Origin: Dermacentor variabilis
Lineage: Eukaryota; Arthropoda; Arachnida; Ixodida; Ixodidae
Direction of reading: 5' to 3'
NCBI RefSeq assembly: GCF_050947875.1
Contig: NC_134571.1
Coordinates: 224,760,024-224,824,023 of the forward strand
Length of the DNA stretch: 64,000 bases
Within the stretch, counting starts at the first letter, position 1, and every line of letters starts with the position of its first letter. The position numbers were made by a program, and so were the translations under genes. Of the stretch, positions 1-10,480 are shown one piece after another. Under the pieces are notes generated by a model. That model did not search any database, was not told the DNA's origin, and was given only the letters and a program-made list of their open reading frames with translations.

Positions 1-350
1 TTGGGGAAAACGACCCACCGCAGAGATTACATCGCAGGAGTAGACGATGCGCGCTGCGTGAGAGATATGTCACTGCAGCGCCGATAGTGCAAAGACACCG
101 TGAAGTCCCCGTTACTTACGCCCGGCAGGTTTGTCACAAAACTTATACTGCGTATCTAAACTACATTTACCGACGGATAAGCGCCTACAGGCCTGTTGGT
201 GCAAACGACGCGTCGCAGCAGGTGCAGACGACGCGCGGCGCATGACGAAAGACGCGACTGCAGCGCCGGTAGTTTCAGTGACGCCCATTTCGGCCACGTC
301 GGCCAATGGGCTGTGAAACTTAAGTAGGTCTAAGAACGTTGGTGAGTAGG
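1..350. other. Left flank of the hAT element, no gene seen
   Basis: No coding region can be supported here. A short imperfect direct repeat is visible: CACTGCAGCGCCGATAGT near 72 returns as GACTGCAGCGCCGGTAGT near 258. The flank ends at the 8-bp target-site duplication GCCTCTCC (351-358). Confidence 0.6.
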
Positions 351-371
351 GCCTCTCCCAGTGATGCCAAC

Positions 372-2060
372 CCTAGGGATTTATCCCTAGATCTAGAGAT
401 TTTTTCTTTGCTTTAGGGATCTAGCGTCTTTTTGTGAAATGTAGGGATTTTAAGAGGCCGTATAATTGTTACTTTAAGCGGCCTCAAGGCAGGCGTATCT
501 GATTATATTGCCTTCTAAACAGAAAATACTATGAAAAATGCTGGTTACTGCTCATCTATTTTTGGTGTTCTACCAAGCCGATAGATGGCGACAGCAGTTC
601 TGCAACGCGAAATAATCGGCTGCTGCACAGTGAGGTGAAACGAAACCATATGACTTTCAAACTGTTTAATCGTGCGTGTGATCTCCTGCGCTACGAGTGA
701 CTCCCATTGGACCACGAATATCCTCTGGACATCCCGATTAGATCCGAACGTCCAAGTCCCGATGAGGACGTCTAGTGGATAACATGTGGACATTAATTTC
801 GCAATGTCCTATTTAAGACATCCTTCAGACATCCACACGATTGAACTTCTGGGATCTAAACAAAATCCCAAAACTTTAATCCTATGGATGCCCGAAGGAT
901 GTTTTCAACGGGATGTCCCATACCGGTCATATGTGGGACCAACACACACAGTCCAACACATACTACGTGATCATATCGCAGAATATTAAATCTCTACCAC
1001 GGCTGCCTTTAGCGCACGCTCTTCCGAAAAGACATGTCAGCCAGCAATGTGAAGTTGCTGCACTCATAATCAAACTTCCAATGCCGACGATAAGCGGAGA
1101 AGCTGAAATGAACGCCCGAAACTGCGCAAGCATATTGGGAGGAAACGTCACAAAGAGACAGGCAGAACGCCGGAACAGCTGCGCATTAACACCTACCGCA
1201 AGGCGTAACCGAATCAATCGTGTCCTGTGCTCTTACACTCTCCGAACATGTCGAGAAAGAAGAGTACGGCAACCTCTGCAACGCCTGCAACCCCTGCCGT
1301 TGTACAGAGCAGTGACTGCCTTTACCCAGTCGAATCACCACTGTCTGTAGCATGCACACGAACGCTTTGCGCTGATTTGCGCGTAGTCGGTCACATGACT
1401 TAACGAATGCGTCTTATTGGATCTCTTCGCCCTTCTGCGTAAGCTCGGAATGCTTGAAGGCCTGAAGGTTGCTGGGTTGGTGTGCTCCGCGCTCTCACAC
1501 GTTCAGTTCGCGCGCTTTCTCTGAACGTGGTGGTTGTATCGTTGTGCCATGCGCTTACGAGTTTCAGGGTGAGCGTTGGTCCGCTCCAGATGAACTTTTT
1601 TGTCATGCGCTTTGGAGCTCCATTTCTGCGGCGCCTGTACGTCTTACGCCTATCAAGAGGTAAGTGACAGTTCATGAAGTCAATGTTTTTCTATTAGCAG
1701 CCCTGCAAGTGTCGTGTCTGCGCATAATCGAATGACGGGCATTGTAGTACATCCCCATCTTTTGCAGCGACGGTAACGTCAATCGGCGAATGACCATGCG
1801 TTGTGTTACGTTTGGTCGCATCGTACTACTTTTCTGCAAATTTCCGAGCTTATACTCTGTCCTATATTTCTGCGCAGCGCTGAGATCCGCAAAAAAAAAA
1901 AAATTGAATTCGAAACTTTAGAACCGTTAACCCCCATGTGGCCCACAGGATGAGTCCGCAAGAGTTATCGTTGTCTTTACTGAACAGCGGCGAATATTAA
2001 GAAAATGAATATTAATTATAATAGCTTGCCGACACACACTGTCCAATAGCCTTGCTTCAG
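372..2060. other. hAT left arm, proximal part, no gene
   Basis: Apart from TAGGGAT-type subterminal repeats (about 373-455) and a GGAC/GTCC-rich block (690-960), I see no coding sequence, RNA gene or regulatory element that I can name. Reading frames here are short and show no recognisable domain. Confidence 0.5.
690..960 (+). repeat. ATATCC / GGACGTCC-rich degenerate repeat, left copy
   Basis: The block begins CCCATTGGACCAC (about 701) and continues with recurring ATATCC, GGACATCC, GACGTC and GTCCAA words. The same start occurs in inverted orientation at about 10360-10372, at the far end of a longer block of the same composition (9855-10372). The pair could be ends of one element or two copies of a satellite-like repeat; the sequence does not decide. 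Confidence 0.5.
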
Positions 2061-3723
2061 CTTCGTGTGCGTTTTCTTTGCGTAACCGTCATTGCGAGAG
2101 TAATAAGTTGTACAACTGGGTAAGTTGAAATAGCTGAAATTTTGTAGGCATTTGTATCGCGGTCGGGGCACTTGCTGCACATTATGGCCGGCAACGCTGC
2201 TGAATTTTAATACGCCTGTCTTTAGGGCTGCTATATTCTTAATAACAGTGCATGCACTTTTCTTGTAATAAGTAAACTTTAGGGCGACTTGTTAGTCTTC
2301 AAGACAAGTTTACTCCTCGGCTGCCTGTGACGAACGAAACGTTTGCGCCTACTTAATTGCTCGTTCGCATGTGGTCGTATTTTTTAGTACGTAACAGTGA
2401 AACTTTTTCTAACTATAGACTGATTCTTTCGCATGCTTGTAGTGATAATCGTGTCGCTTAAACTTCTATACGTGTGCTGTTGGCGTTTTGTTTGCGTAAC
2501 AGCGATTGCCAAAGTAATCGTAAAACTGCGTACGTTCGGAATCATAGAACTTCGTTGGCGTTTGTATCGCGATTTCAGAATTTGCTGCCCGGGACGGCCG
2601 GTCACGCTGCTGAATTTAACAGCTCGTGTAATTACGGCTGGTATTGTTTTTGGCTAACAGTGTCGTGCACGTTCTCGTAATAACGAGACATCTGGGCGAC
2701 TTGTTAGGTTTCTGCTTATTTACACGTGAACGGATGCATGCTAGTATGGTGTCAAGGTCAAATTCACGTCTCAGCTCTGTGACGACGAAACTGCGCGCTG
2801 ATGAGCTCGTTCGCACGTGGTCGCAATTTTTTTTATATATATAAGAGTTTGTGAGGGTTGACTCCACCACACGCTCTTTGTCAGTAACCGTGTCGCTTAA
2901 GCTTCGTCTGCCATTGCTGTTTTGTTTGCTTAACGATCGCGATAGCAATCGTAAAAAAGTGCGTAAGGATGGATTAACTGAATTTACTTATTTCAATACT
3001 CTTAATGTCACGCAGGGCGTTACAAAGAGGGGTGGGATTCTATGCAACAAGTGGAAATCGTGGTTTTGATGATGATGATGAGTATGATGGGACAGCTTGT
3101 CGCTGACCTTAGTAAAAAGAAGGAATAACTGTGCACGTTTGTACGTGAACTTGAGGCGTGGAATACAGATGTAGGCATCTGTATCACGATCGGAGCACTT
3201 GCTGCGCGTGATGGCTAATTGGGCGGCTGTACTGCTTAACTTTACCACGCTTGGTAAAGCGTGGTAAAGTTCAGCAGCGCGGCCGGCTACTTAACCATTA
3301 CATACAGCATACATATATGTGACAAACAGTGACCTGCAGATTTTTCGAAAAAAAACGAAACTATTGGACTTGTTAGGCTGCTGCCTATTTGCATGTGGTC
3401 GGATGCATGCTATTATGAGGGCAGTAAGATCAAGCTTAGGCCTCAGCATCCTGTAACGATCGACACATTTACGCTACTTATCTATAGCTCGTTCGCACGT
3501 GGTCGTATTGTTTCGTATTAATGGGGAACGTTTGTCAATCTTCGTTGACTGCTAAATTTGCGTCACGCGCCGGCCGCACTCACTGATGAGCCATGTCGCT
3601 TGAGCTTCGTCGGCCGTACGAGATTTCTTTTTTTTTTTTTTGCGTAATCGCGACTGCTAGAGTGATCGTAAAAACGGCGTGCGGTTGAAATAACAAAAAT
3701 TTGTGGGCATTTGAATCACGATC

Positions 3724-5490
3724 AACAAGTTAATCAACAAGCGTAAGACAGCTGACATAAGGAAGTATAATATGGATAGAATTGAACATGCGCTCAGGAA
3801 CGGAGGAAGCCTAAAAACAGTGAAGAAGAAACTAGGAATTGGCAAGAATCAGATGTATGCGTTAAGAGACAAAGCCGGCAATATCATTACTAATATGGAT
3901 GAGATAGTTCAAGTGGCTGAGGAGTTCTATAGAGATTTATACAGTACCAGTGGCATCCACGACGATAATGGAAGAGAAAATAGTCTAGAGGAATTCGAAA
4001 TCCCAAAGGTAACGCCGGAAGAAGTAAAGAAAGCCTTAGGAGATATGCAAAGGGGGAAGGCAGCTGGGGAGGATCAGGTAACAGCAGATTTGTTGAAGGA
4101 TGGTGGACAGATTGTTCTAGAGAAACTGGCCACCCTGTATACGCAATGCCTCATGACCTCGAGCGTACCGCAATCTTGGAAGAACGCTAACATAATCCTA
4201 ATCCATAAGAAAGGGGACGCCAAAGACTTGAAAAATTATAGACCGATCAGCTTACTGTCCGTTGCCTACAAAGTATTTACTAAGGTAATTGCAAATAGAA
4301 TCAGGAACACCTTAGACTTCTGTCAACCAAAGGACCAGGCAGGATTCCGTAAAGGCTACTCAACAATAGACCATATTCACACTATCAATCAAGTGATAGA
4401 GAAATGTGCAGAATATAACCAACCCTTATATATAGCTTTCATTGATTACGAGAAAGCGTTTGATTCAGTCGAAACCTCAGCAGTCATGGAGGCATTACGG
4501 AATCAGGGTGTAGATGAGCCATATGTAAAAATACTGGAAGATATCTATAGCGGCTCCACAGCCACCGTAGTCCTCCATGAAGCAAGCAACAAAATCCCAA
4601 TACAGAAAGGCGTCAGGCAGGGAGATACGATATCTCCAATGCTATTCACAGCGTGTTTACAGGAGGTATTCAGAGACCTGGATTGGGAAGAATTGGGGAT
4701 AAAAGTTAATGGAGAATACCTTAGTAACTTGCGATTCGCTGATGATATTGCCTTGCTTAGTAACTCAGGGGACCAATTGCAATGCATGCTCACTGACCTG
4801 GAGAGGCAAAGCAGAAGAGTGGGTCTAAAAATTAATCTGCAGAAAACTAAAGTAATGCTTAACAGTCTCGGGAGAGAACAGCAATTTACAATAGGCAGCG
4901 AGGCACTGGAAGTCGTAAGGGAATACATCTACTTAGGGCAGGTAGTGACGGCGGATCCGGATCATGAGACGGAAATAATCAGAAGAATAAGAATGGGCTG
5001 GGGTGCGTTTGGCAGGCATTCCCAAATCATGAACAGCAGGTTGCCACTATCCCTCAAGAGAAAAGTATATAATAGCTGTGTCTTACCAGTACTCACCTAC
5101 GGGGCAGAAACCTGGAGGCTTACTAAAAGGGTTCTACTCAAATTGAGGACGACACAACGAGCTATGGAAAGAAGAATGATAGGTGTAACGTTAAGGGATA
5201 AGAAAAGAGCAGATTGGGTGAGGGAACAAACGCGAGTTAATGACATCTTAGTTGAAATCAAGAAAAAGAAATGGGCATGGGCAGGACATGTAATGAGGAG
5301 GGAAGATAACCGATGGTCATTAAGGGTTACGGACTGGATCCCAAGGGAAGGGAAGCGTAGCAGGGGGCGGCAGAAAGTTAGGTGGGCGGATGAGATTAAG
5401 AAGTTTGCAGGGACGCCATGGCCACAATTAGTACATGACCGGGGTTGTTGGAGAAGCATGGGAGAGGCCTTTGCCCTGCAGTGGGCGTAA
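3724..5490 (+). CDS. RTE-clade reverse transcriptase, N-terminally truncated
   Basis: The enzyme copies LINE RNA into DNA at a nicked target. The frame is open over the whole fragment: the first in-frame ATG is at 3772 (572 codons) and 16 codons precede it. Reverse transcriptase motifs are in order: ADLLKDGG and NYRPISLL in the fingers, FIDYEKAFDS with the first catalytic Asp, RQGDTISPML, and the active-site box RFADDIALL. After these come the C-terminal segments KKWAWAGHVMRR and GRQKVRWADEIKKF, which are characteristic of RTE-type proteins. The APE endonuclease that should precede the RT is missing through 5' truncation. No stop or frameshift interrupts the rest, so the insertion looks recent. 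Confidence 0.9.
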   Translation, partial: NKLINKRKTADIRKYNMDRIEHALRNGGSLKTVKKKLGIGKNQMYALRDKAGNIITNMDEIVQVAEEFYRDLYSTSGIHDDNGRENSLEEFEIPKVTPEEVKKALGDMQRGKAAGEDQVTADLLKDGGQIVLEKLATLYTQCLMTSSVPQSWKNANIILIHKKGDAKDLKNYRPISLLSVAYKVFTKVIANRIRNTLDFCQPKDQAGFRKGYSTIDHIHTINQVIEKCAEYNQPLYIAFIDYEKAFDSVETSAVMEALRNQGVDEPYVKILEDIYSGSTATVVLHEASNKIPIQKGVRQGDTISPMLFTACLQEVFRDLDWEELGIKVNGEYLSNLRFADDIALLSNSGDQLQCMLTDLERQSRRVGLKINLQKTKVMLNSLGREQQFTIGSEALEVVREYIYLGQVVTADPDHETEIIRRIRMGWGAFGRHSQIMNSRLPLSLKRKVYNSCVLPVLTYGAETWRLTKRVLLKLRTTQRAMERRMIGVTLRDKKRADWVREQTRVNDILVEIKKKKWAWAGHVMRREDNRWSLRVTDWIPREGKRSRGRQKVRWADEIKKFAGTPWPQLVHDRGCWRSMGEAFALQWA

Positions 5491-5514
5491 CCAGGCTGAT
5501 GATGATGATGATGA
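3724..5514 (+). mobile_element. RTE-type non-LTR retrotransposon, 5'-truncated
   Basis: A perfect 12-bp target-site duplication, TGAATCACGATC, flanks it (3712-3723 and 5515-5526). The 3' end is a (TGA)n microsatellite tail (about 5498-5514), typical of RTE-clade LINEs. Coding sequence is open from the first base of the insertion, so truncation fell inside the ORF, as incomplete target-primed reverse transcription produces. A second, shorter copy of this family is at 21139-21514. Confidence 0.9.
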
Positions 5515-5794
5515 TGAATCACGATCGCAGCACTTGTTGCACGTGATGGTTGGCCGGCCGCGCTGCTGAATTTTCCCACGTGTTTCTGTCATACAATGCC
5601 GTACACGTTTGTTTCTAAAAATAACGAAATTTTGGGTGACATCTTGTGAACTGCTGCATATTTACACGTTCTCAGGTGCATACTAGTATGTTGGTGAGGT
5701 CAAGCTTACGTCTCAGATGTGGGTAACGATCGAAACGTTTACGCCTATTAGACTATTGCGCCGAATTCGCGCGTTGTCGTATTTTTAGTAATGG

Positions 5795-5966
5795 AGTCTC
5801 GGCATAGGCGCCCGCATTTTGATGAGGGCGAAATGCGAAAGCACCCGTGTACTTAGATTTGGGTGCACGTTAAGAACCCCAGGTGTCCAAATTATTCCGG
5901 AGTCCCCTACTATGGCGTGCTTCATAATCAGATCATGGTTTTGGCACGTAAAACACAACAATTAGT
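5795..5966 (+). mobile_element. Ruka-like SINE, head truncated
   Basis: This is the body of the same SINE family as 6007-6242, without the tRNA-like head. It shares GGTGCACGTTAA, GAACCCCAGGTG, CCGGAGTC and GGTTTTGGCACGTAAA. The flanking duplication is TTTTTAGTAATGG (5782-5794 and 5967-5979), 13 bp and perfect. Confidence 0.85.
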
Positions 5967-6006
5967 TTTTTAGTAATGGTGAACGTTTGTCTCTTTTGAC
6001 TGTTAA

Positions 6007-6242
6007 TTACCCGTCGTGGTAGCTCAGTGGCTATGGTGTTGGGCTGCTGAGAACGAGGTCGCGGGATCGAATTCCGGCCACGGCGGTCGCATTTCGATGG
6101 GGACGAAATGCTAAAACACCCGTGTAGTTAGATTTAGGTGCACGTTAAAGAACCCCAGGTGGTCGAAATTTCCGGAGTCCTCCACTACGGCGTGCCTCAT
6201 AATCAGAAAGTGGTTTTGGCACGTAAAAACCCCATAATTTAA
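6007..6242 (+). mobile_element. Ruka-like tRNA-derived SINE, full length
   Basis: The tRNA-like head (about 6010-6085) has an A-box-like TAGCTCAGTGG and a B-box-like GATCGAATTCC for RNA polymerase III. A body ending GGCACGTAAAAACCCCATAA follows. The perfect 12-bp duplication TTTGACTGTTAA (5995-6006 and 6243-6254) shows retroposition. I recognise the sequence as the tick SINE called Ruka from memory, so the name needs an alignment; the class does not. Confidence 0.85.
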
Positions 6243-6539
6243 TTTGACTGTTAAATAAATTTCTGTCGGTTGCGCGTTTTATCGCGTTTTGCTTGACCCA
6301 ATAAAATTTTTTTCACTCACTCACTCCCTCTGTCAGGTGATTTACCGTGTAGCCGAAGTTTCGTCTACCGTTTGAGTTTTCTTTGCATAATCGCGTTTGC
6401 AAGACCAATACAATCGCGGAAGTTTCAAATAACGGAACTATATTGTAGACATTTGTATTTCAATGGCAGCACCTCGCACACAGGGCGGTTGACCAACCGT
6501 GCTGCTTCAGTTTTCTCGCATTTGCTATCATTTGGGCCA

Positions 6540-7370
6540 GCGTGTGTGCTGACGTGTGTGCGAGACGCGCTGGACAAGATTACGAGACTGTTGTATCTCC
6601 ATATTGTCATTGTATATTTACTGGAGTTATATAGTCGACAATCGCCTAATTTTGTTCTATTGTTGCGATAGAAATTGTAGAAACACTCCTGTCGAAATTC
6701 CGCTGATGCGAAAGTGCGCTGCGGTTGGTTGTGGCTTCGTGGGCGCTGTTCCCGCGCAGCTTAGTGTCGAAGTTCGCGTAAATTTGGCTCTGGAAAGGCA
6801 TTGTGGCTGAAAGCAGCAAGAAGCGATCGCTTCTCGCTGCTGCCCCACTTCACGCCAGTGTTCATACAGCGTGTTTACCGTCAGGGAGATGTGTTCATGT
6901 ATGGCTTTGCGCACGACACTGTTTGTTAATTTAACAAGGAAGCGAAGGTTTACTGTAATTTAAAGTGGCGATAACACGTACAGCTGTTTAAATATAGGCG
7001 TTTGGTAATTTGCTGTCCCAATCGCTGCTTCGCTTTTCGGACGAAACTGCTATGCAGACGCAGTGACTGGAATTCCTTTTATCTTTGTACAAGGGTGAAA
7101 TCATTACTTCTTTTCTGATAACTGTTCGCTCAACGAGTTTGTATTAAGTCACAAAGAAGCAAAGTTGCTGTCAGAACCAGCAGATTGCTGTTAAATGTGC
7201 AGGTTGTTAAGGTAGTAATTTTTGTAAACAGTTCTAACACGTTTTTATTGCATACTTTACAGTCATGCTGTGTTCCTGCCGTCAGCCTGGTGTCACTTTG
7301 GGTCGACATCATTCTTTGTTGAGGATCATCACAGAAACAAGCTCACGGAAATCTGCTTTCTTAGTACCTC
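6540..7370. other. hAT left arm between repeat arrays, no gene
   Basis: No domain-bearing frame, RNA gene or repeat end was seen. Short overlapping frames on both strands show no homology that I recognise. Confidence 0.45.
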
Positions 7371-7379
7371 TGATCTCAA

Positions 7380-9170
7380 CAGTGTATTTTCGTGCCTGCG
7401 ACCACTGGAACCGATCCTTCAGGATGACTAGTAAATTGTGTAGCGTACCCGTGATCTTTTCTGTTCGGCATCTGAAACTATGGACGAAAGGCTTCACCCA
7501 GCGTGTGGCGACTTCCTTATGGACCGATGTGCCTGTGAACTCTGGGTTAATTTTTGTCTGTGACTGTTCAAGCAAGTCCACAGAAATGCCCCACTAAATT
7601 TCTTAGTACACGTGAACTGCAACGTAGTCGTCTTCGACCGCTGAGCCAGCCTGCAGTGAGCCTTAGTGAAATGTTTAGTCGCCAAGATACCTGTGATCTT
7701 TTCAGAAGTATTTGTAACTGCTGCCATTGAAGAACAGTCATGCTCTGCCTCAGGTAACTTCCATCGAGGCTGTCTGATACCCGTGAATTTTTAGGATGAA
7801 ATTGTGTTTGTGTGTCGCCACTGAAGCAAGCCCACACAAATCCTCTATTAGCTTTTCATATGGGTGAACTCATATAATGGATTTTTCTGTCTATGACTGC
7901 TGAAGCGAGCAGGCTGCAAGCACTGAAGCAAGCCCACACAAATCCTCTATTAGCTTTTCATATGGGTGAACTCGTATAATGGATTTTTCTATGATTGCTG
8001 AAGCGAGCAGGCTGCAAGCTCTTAGTTAATTGTGTAGTTGCCAAGGTACCTGTGACGGTTCAGCAATATTTGGTTGACCACGGAAAGGTCGCATTCAGCT
8101 TCTGTTTACTTGCTTAGAGGCCTTCAAGCCTATGAACACTTATGGTGAATTTGTGTTTGTGACCACTCAAGTGCAGCAAGTGTCTTGTGACTCTAGTACC
8201 TGTGAAATCAGTTTGGTATTGTGTTGAAGCAAGTGTCTTGTAACTGCTTTTGTATCTGTGAACTCTCTTGTAATGTTCGTGTTTGCAACTGCTTAAGTGA
8301 TCCTTTAGTAATTTTTTAATGCCCAGTGTGTCTATAATATATTTAGTACTTTTACTGTGTCCAACCACTGAAGGAGGCCTGCAGAAAGTGAAGTAGCTTC
8401 CGTCTTGGAAGACACCTCTGATCTTTCCAGCAAATATTGCATTTATGTGCCCGCGACCGTTGAAGTGCGCCAGCCCAATGTAGCCCTCTTACTAACTTCC
8501 TTTGTACCCCCCACACTTGCATAGGGCTTTTAAAGTTCTTTTACTGGCCGAGGCGCATCTGCGAATTAGCTCAACTGAAATGGTCTTGTCACTACACACG
8601 AAAGTGTCGATGTTTGCTCTGGTGACCTTTGCCAGAACTTGTTATGGATGCACAGCACATTTGCTCTACACTCTAAGAACAGTTGCACCCTTTGTGTTGT
8701 AAATTTGCCACAGAACAATAATCGTCATCTGTCTTGCTTGCGTTTCCTTTCTTGAAATCCCTGCTCTCGTTACTTTCCTGTCGAGAATGCTCTGTCATGC
8801 TGATAATGCGCATGGTGTTCGTGACATGGAAGTACCGGGCTTGCAGCGTTAAAGAAAGGAAATGCGGGCAAAACAGATGATTATTGTTCCGTGGCAAATA
8901 TACACCCCAAAGGGTGCAACTGTTTTTAGAGAGTAAGTGGATCATCATACAGCAGCTGTTTGTATATATATGGCCACTGAACTAGTCTCGAGTAATTCTG
9001 TTAATGCCTAATGTAGTTGTGACATCTTAATTTAGCATAACTCGTGTTCGTGTATGTAACTACTGAATATGGCCTAGGGAAAGGCTCTGGAAACTTAAAG
9101 TGGCTAACATATCTAAACTTTTCCCCAAATTTTGCATTGATGTGCCTGCGACCATGGAAGTGAGCCCACT
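7380..9170. repeat. Degenerate array of about 80-100 bp units
   Basis: A core reading roughly TTYGTG-YGACCACTGAAGYAAGCC recurs at about 7392, 7551, 7636, 7708, 7805, 7889, 7986, 8070, 8151, 8276, 8357, 8443, 8964, 9048 and 9141. The freshest part is an almost exact 102-bp tandem duplication, 7819-7920 against 7921-8019. The MITE at 8669-8933 interrupts the array. Confidence 0.6.
8669..8933. mobile_element. MITE, 265 bp, long terminal inverted repeats, TA target
   Basis: About 68 bp at each end are inverted copies: CTCTAAGAACAGTTGCACCC on the left matches CTCTAAAAACAGTTGCACCC read from the right, continuing through ATTTGCCACAGAACAATAAT. The flanks are TA (8667-8668 and 8934-8935), pointing to a Tc1/mariner-type mobiliser. 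No coding capacity. Confidence 0.85.
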
Positions 9171-9855
9171 GCGAGTTTCATGATAAGTTCCGTAGTGGCC
9201 CCACTGCGAATTCTTAAATTTTCTTGCTACCCAAAGTGCATTTGTAAAGAGTCTGATTAATATCCACTTTTACTAACCATGGTGCGGTATAAATAACTCC
9301 TAATAGCTGAGCTTGTATGATGAAATTATTGAGTTTTATTTGTTTGCATTGATTGGTTTCACTGAAAACTGCTGAGTGCATTTTAGGGTTCGAGTGATCT
9401 TCCTGCAACTGTTTTATTGAAATAAATGCTGTATTTTTAATGAGATTGTCAAATGATTCAGCAGCCTGCAGAACTTAGTTCTGTAGCTTCGTCCCTGTTA
9501 GCACAAAAAAGTATAGGTTGCATGTCTATATGTTTTGAATTAATGCATTTTTGTCAAGTTGTATGTAATGTATTTGCTTAGCGTAGCAGGGAATCATGTG
9601 CACAATGCTTCTGCAGCCTTCATTTAACGTGCTTTGAGATGCGGTGGGCTGCATTCCTGGCTTGTCTCCTGGTTCTTCAGCTTTTGCAGGACAAAAATAT
9701 TTGGTCGCCTTATTGGACCGCTGTGATGGATGAAGAGCCATGCAGTTTCTTTTCATCATTGCCCACAAGTCATCACAAAACCAGGCCTAGTTTTGTTAAT
9801 GGTATATGTAAATTGCAGCAGGCTTGCTGCACTGTAGGGTCCATTCGGAGGAACG
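9170..9855. other. hAT arm, AT-rich, no gene seen
   Basis: Nothing recognisable apart from possible AATAAA-like words, for example near 9420. It separates the ~100-bp array from the GGACGTCC-type block. Confidence 0.4.
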
Positions 9856-10372
9856 TCTCAATTATGGTAATTTTTAATCAATATGGACGCCCTGTGGATA
9901 TCCTAAATCCCCGACCAAATGTCCCACAAACGTCCATTGGACGATTGGTAAAATATCCCAGAAGCATCCTACATCCTGATATAAAAATGTCCTTAGGATG
10001 TACTCTGGGTTATGCAATAGGAGTGATCCGTATTCAAACATCTCTTGGACGTCCAAATATCCCATTATGACGTTCGGGGGACGTTTCTATGAACGTCAAT
10101 CCCAGGGACGTGATGTCCCGTTTTCGGTCTCTGCTGGGCATCTGTAGGACGCTGGTGCTCCAATGGGTTATTTTCAAAGGTCCTGCGGACGTCCGAATAT
10201 TTGATTTTGATGTACGAGGGACGTTCGTTGGATGTGCAATTCTCTTGCGTCGGACGATCCTATGGACATCCGTAGTACATCATCGGGACTTCTAGGGATG
10301 TCCGACGGACATCAAGATATCCTTTGTAGGACGTCCTTTGGACATTCACTGGAGATGTGTGGTCCAATGGGC
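9855..10372 (-). repeat. ATATCC / GGACGTCC-rich degenerate repeat, right copy
   Basis: Dense in short palindromes (GGACGTCC, GTCCAAAGGAC-like words) and ATATCC/GGATAT. Read on the minus strand from 10372 it begins CCCATTGGACCAC, as the block at 690-960 does on the plus strand. A similar start lies inside it at about 10160. It ends roughly 110 bp before the transposase start codon. Confidence 0.5.
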
Positions 10373-10480
10373 TGCTGCTCTACGAAAGAAAAAGTTGAAT
10401 TTTTACTTGTAGTGTCAGCATCAACGCGCTACGTTTACGCTCACCGCGTACCTTCACCATTCAAACGTGCTGCATGTCAG

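Larger units (their letters stand above)
2060..6540. repeat. Degenerate tandem array of roughly 0.4-0.6 kb units in the hAT arm
   Basis: A set of landmarks recurs in the same order: a TTTGCGTAA-type stretch, an 'ATTTGTATCGCG' stretch, 'CACTTGCTGCAC', 'CGCTGCTGAATTTT' and 'CGTTCGCACGTGGTCGTA'. The CACTTGCTGC landmark lies at about 2169, 2579, 3196, 5530 and 6471. After removing the nested RTE and two SINEs, spacings are about 410, 617, 530 and 510 bp. Units are strongly diverged, so the array is old relative to the RTE and SINE insertions inside it. Confidence 0.65.

Noticed and set aside
3055..3090. (GATGAT)n stretch that could be another RTE 3' tail
   Set aside because: No RTE coding sequence or duplication adjoins it.
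6010..6085. A possible functional tRNA gene (A and B boxes)
   Set aside because: It is followed by a SINE body and bracketed by a 12-bp duplication (5995-6006, 6243-6254), so it is the head of a retroposed SINE.
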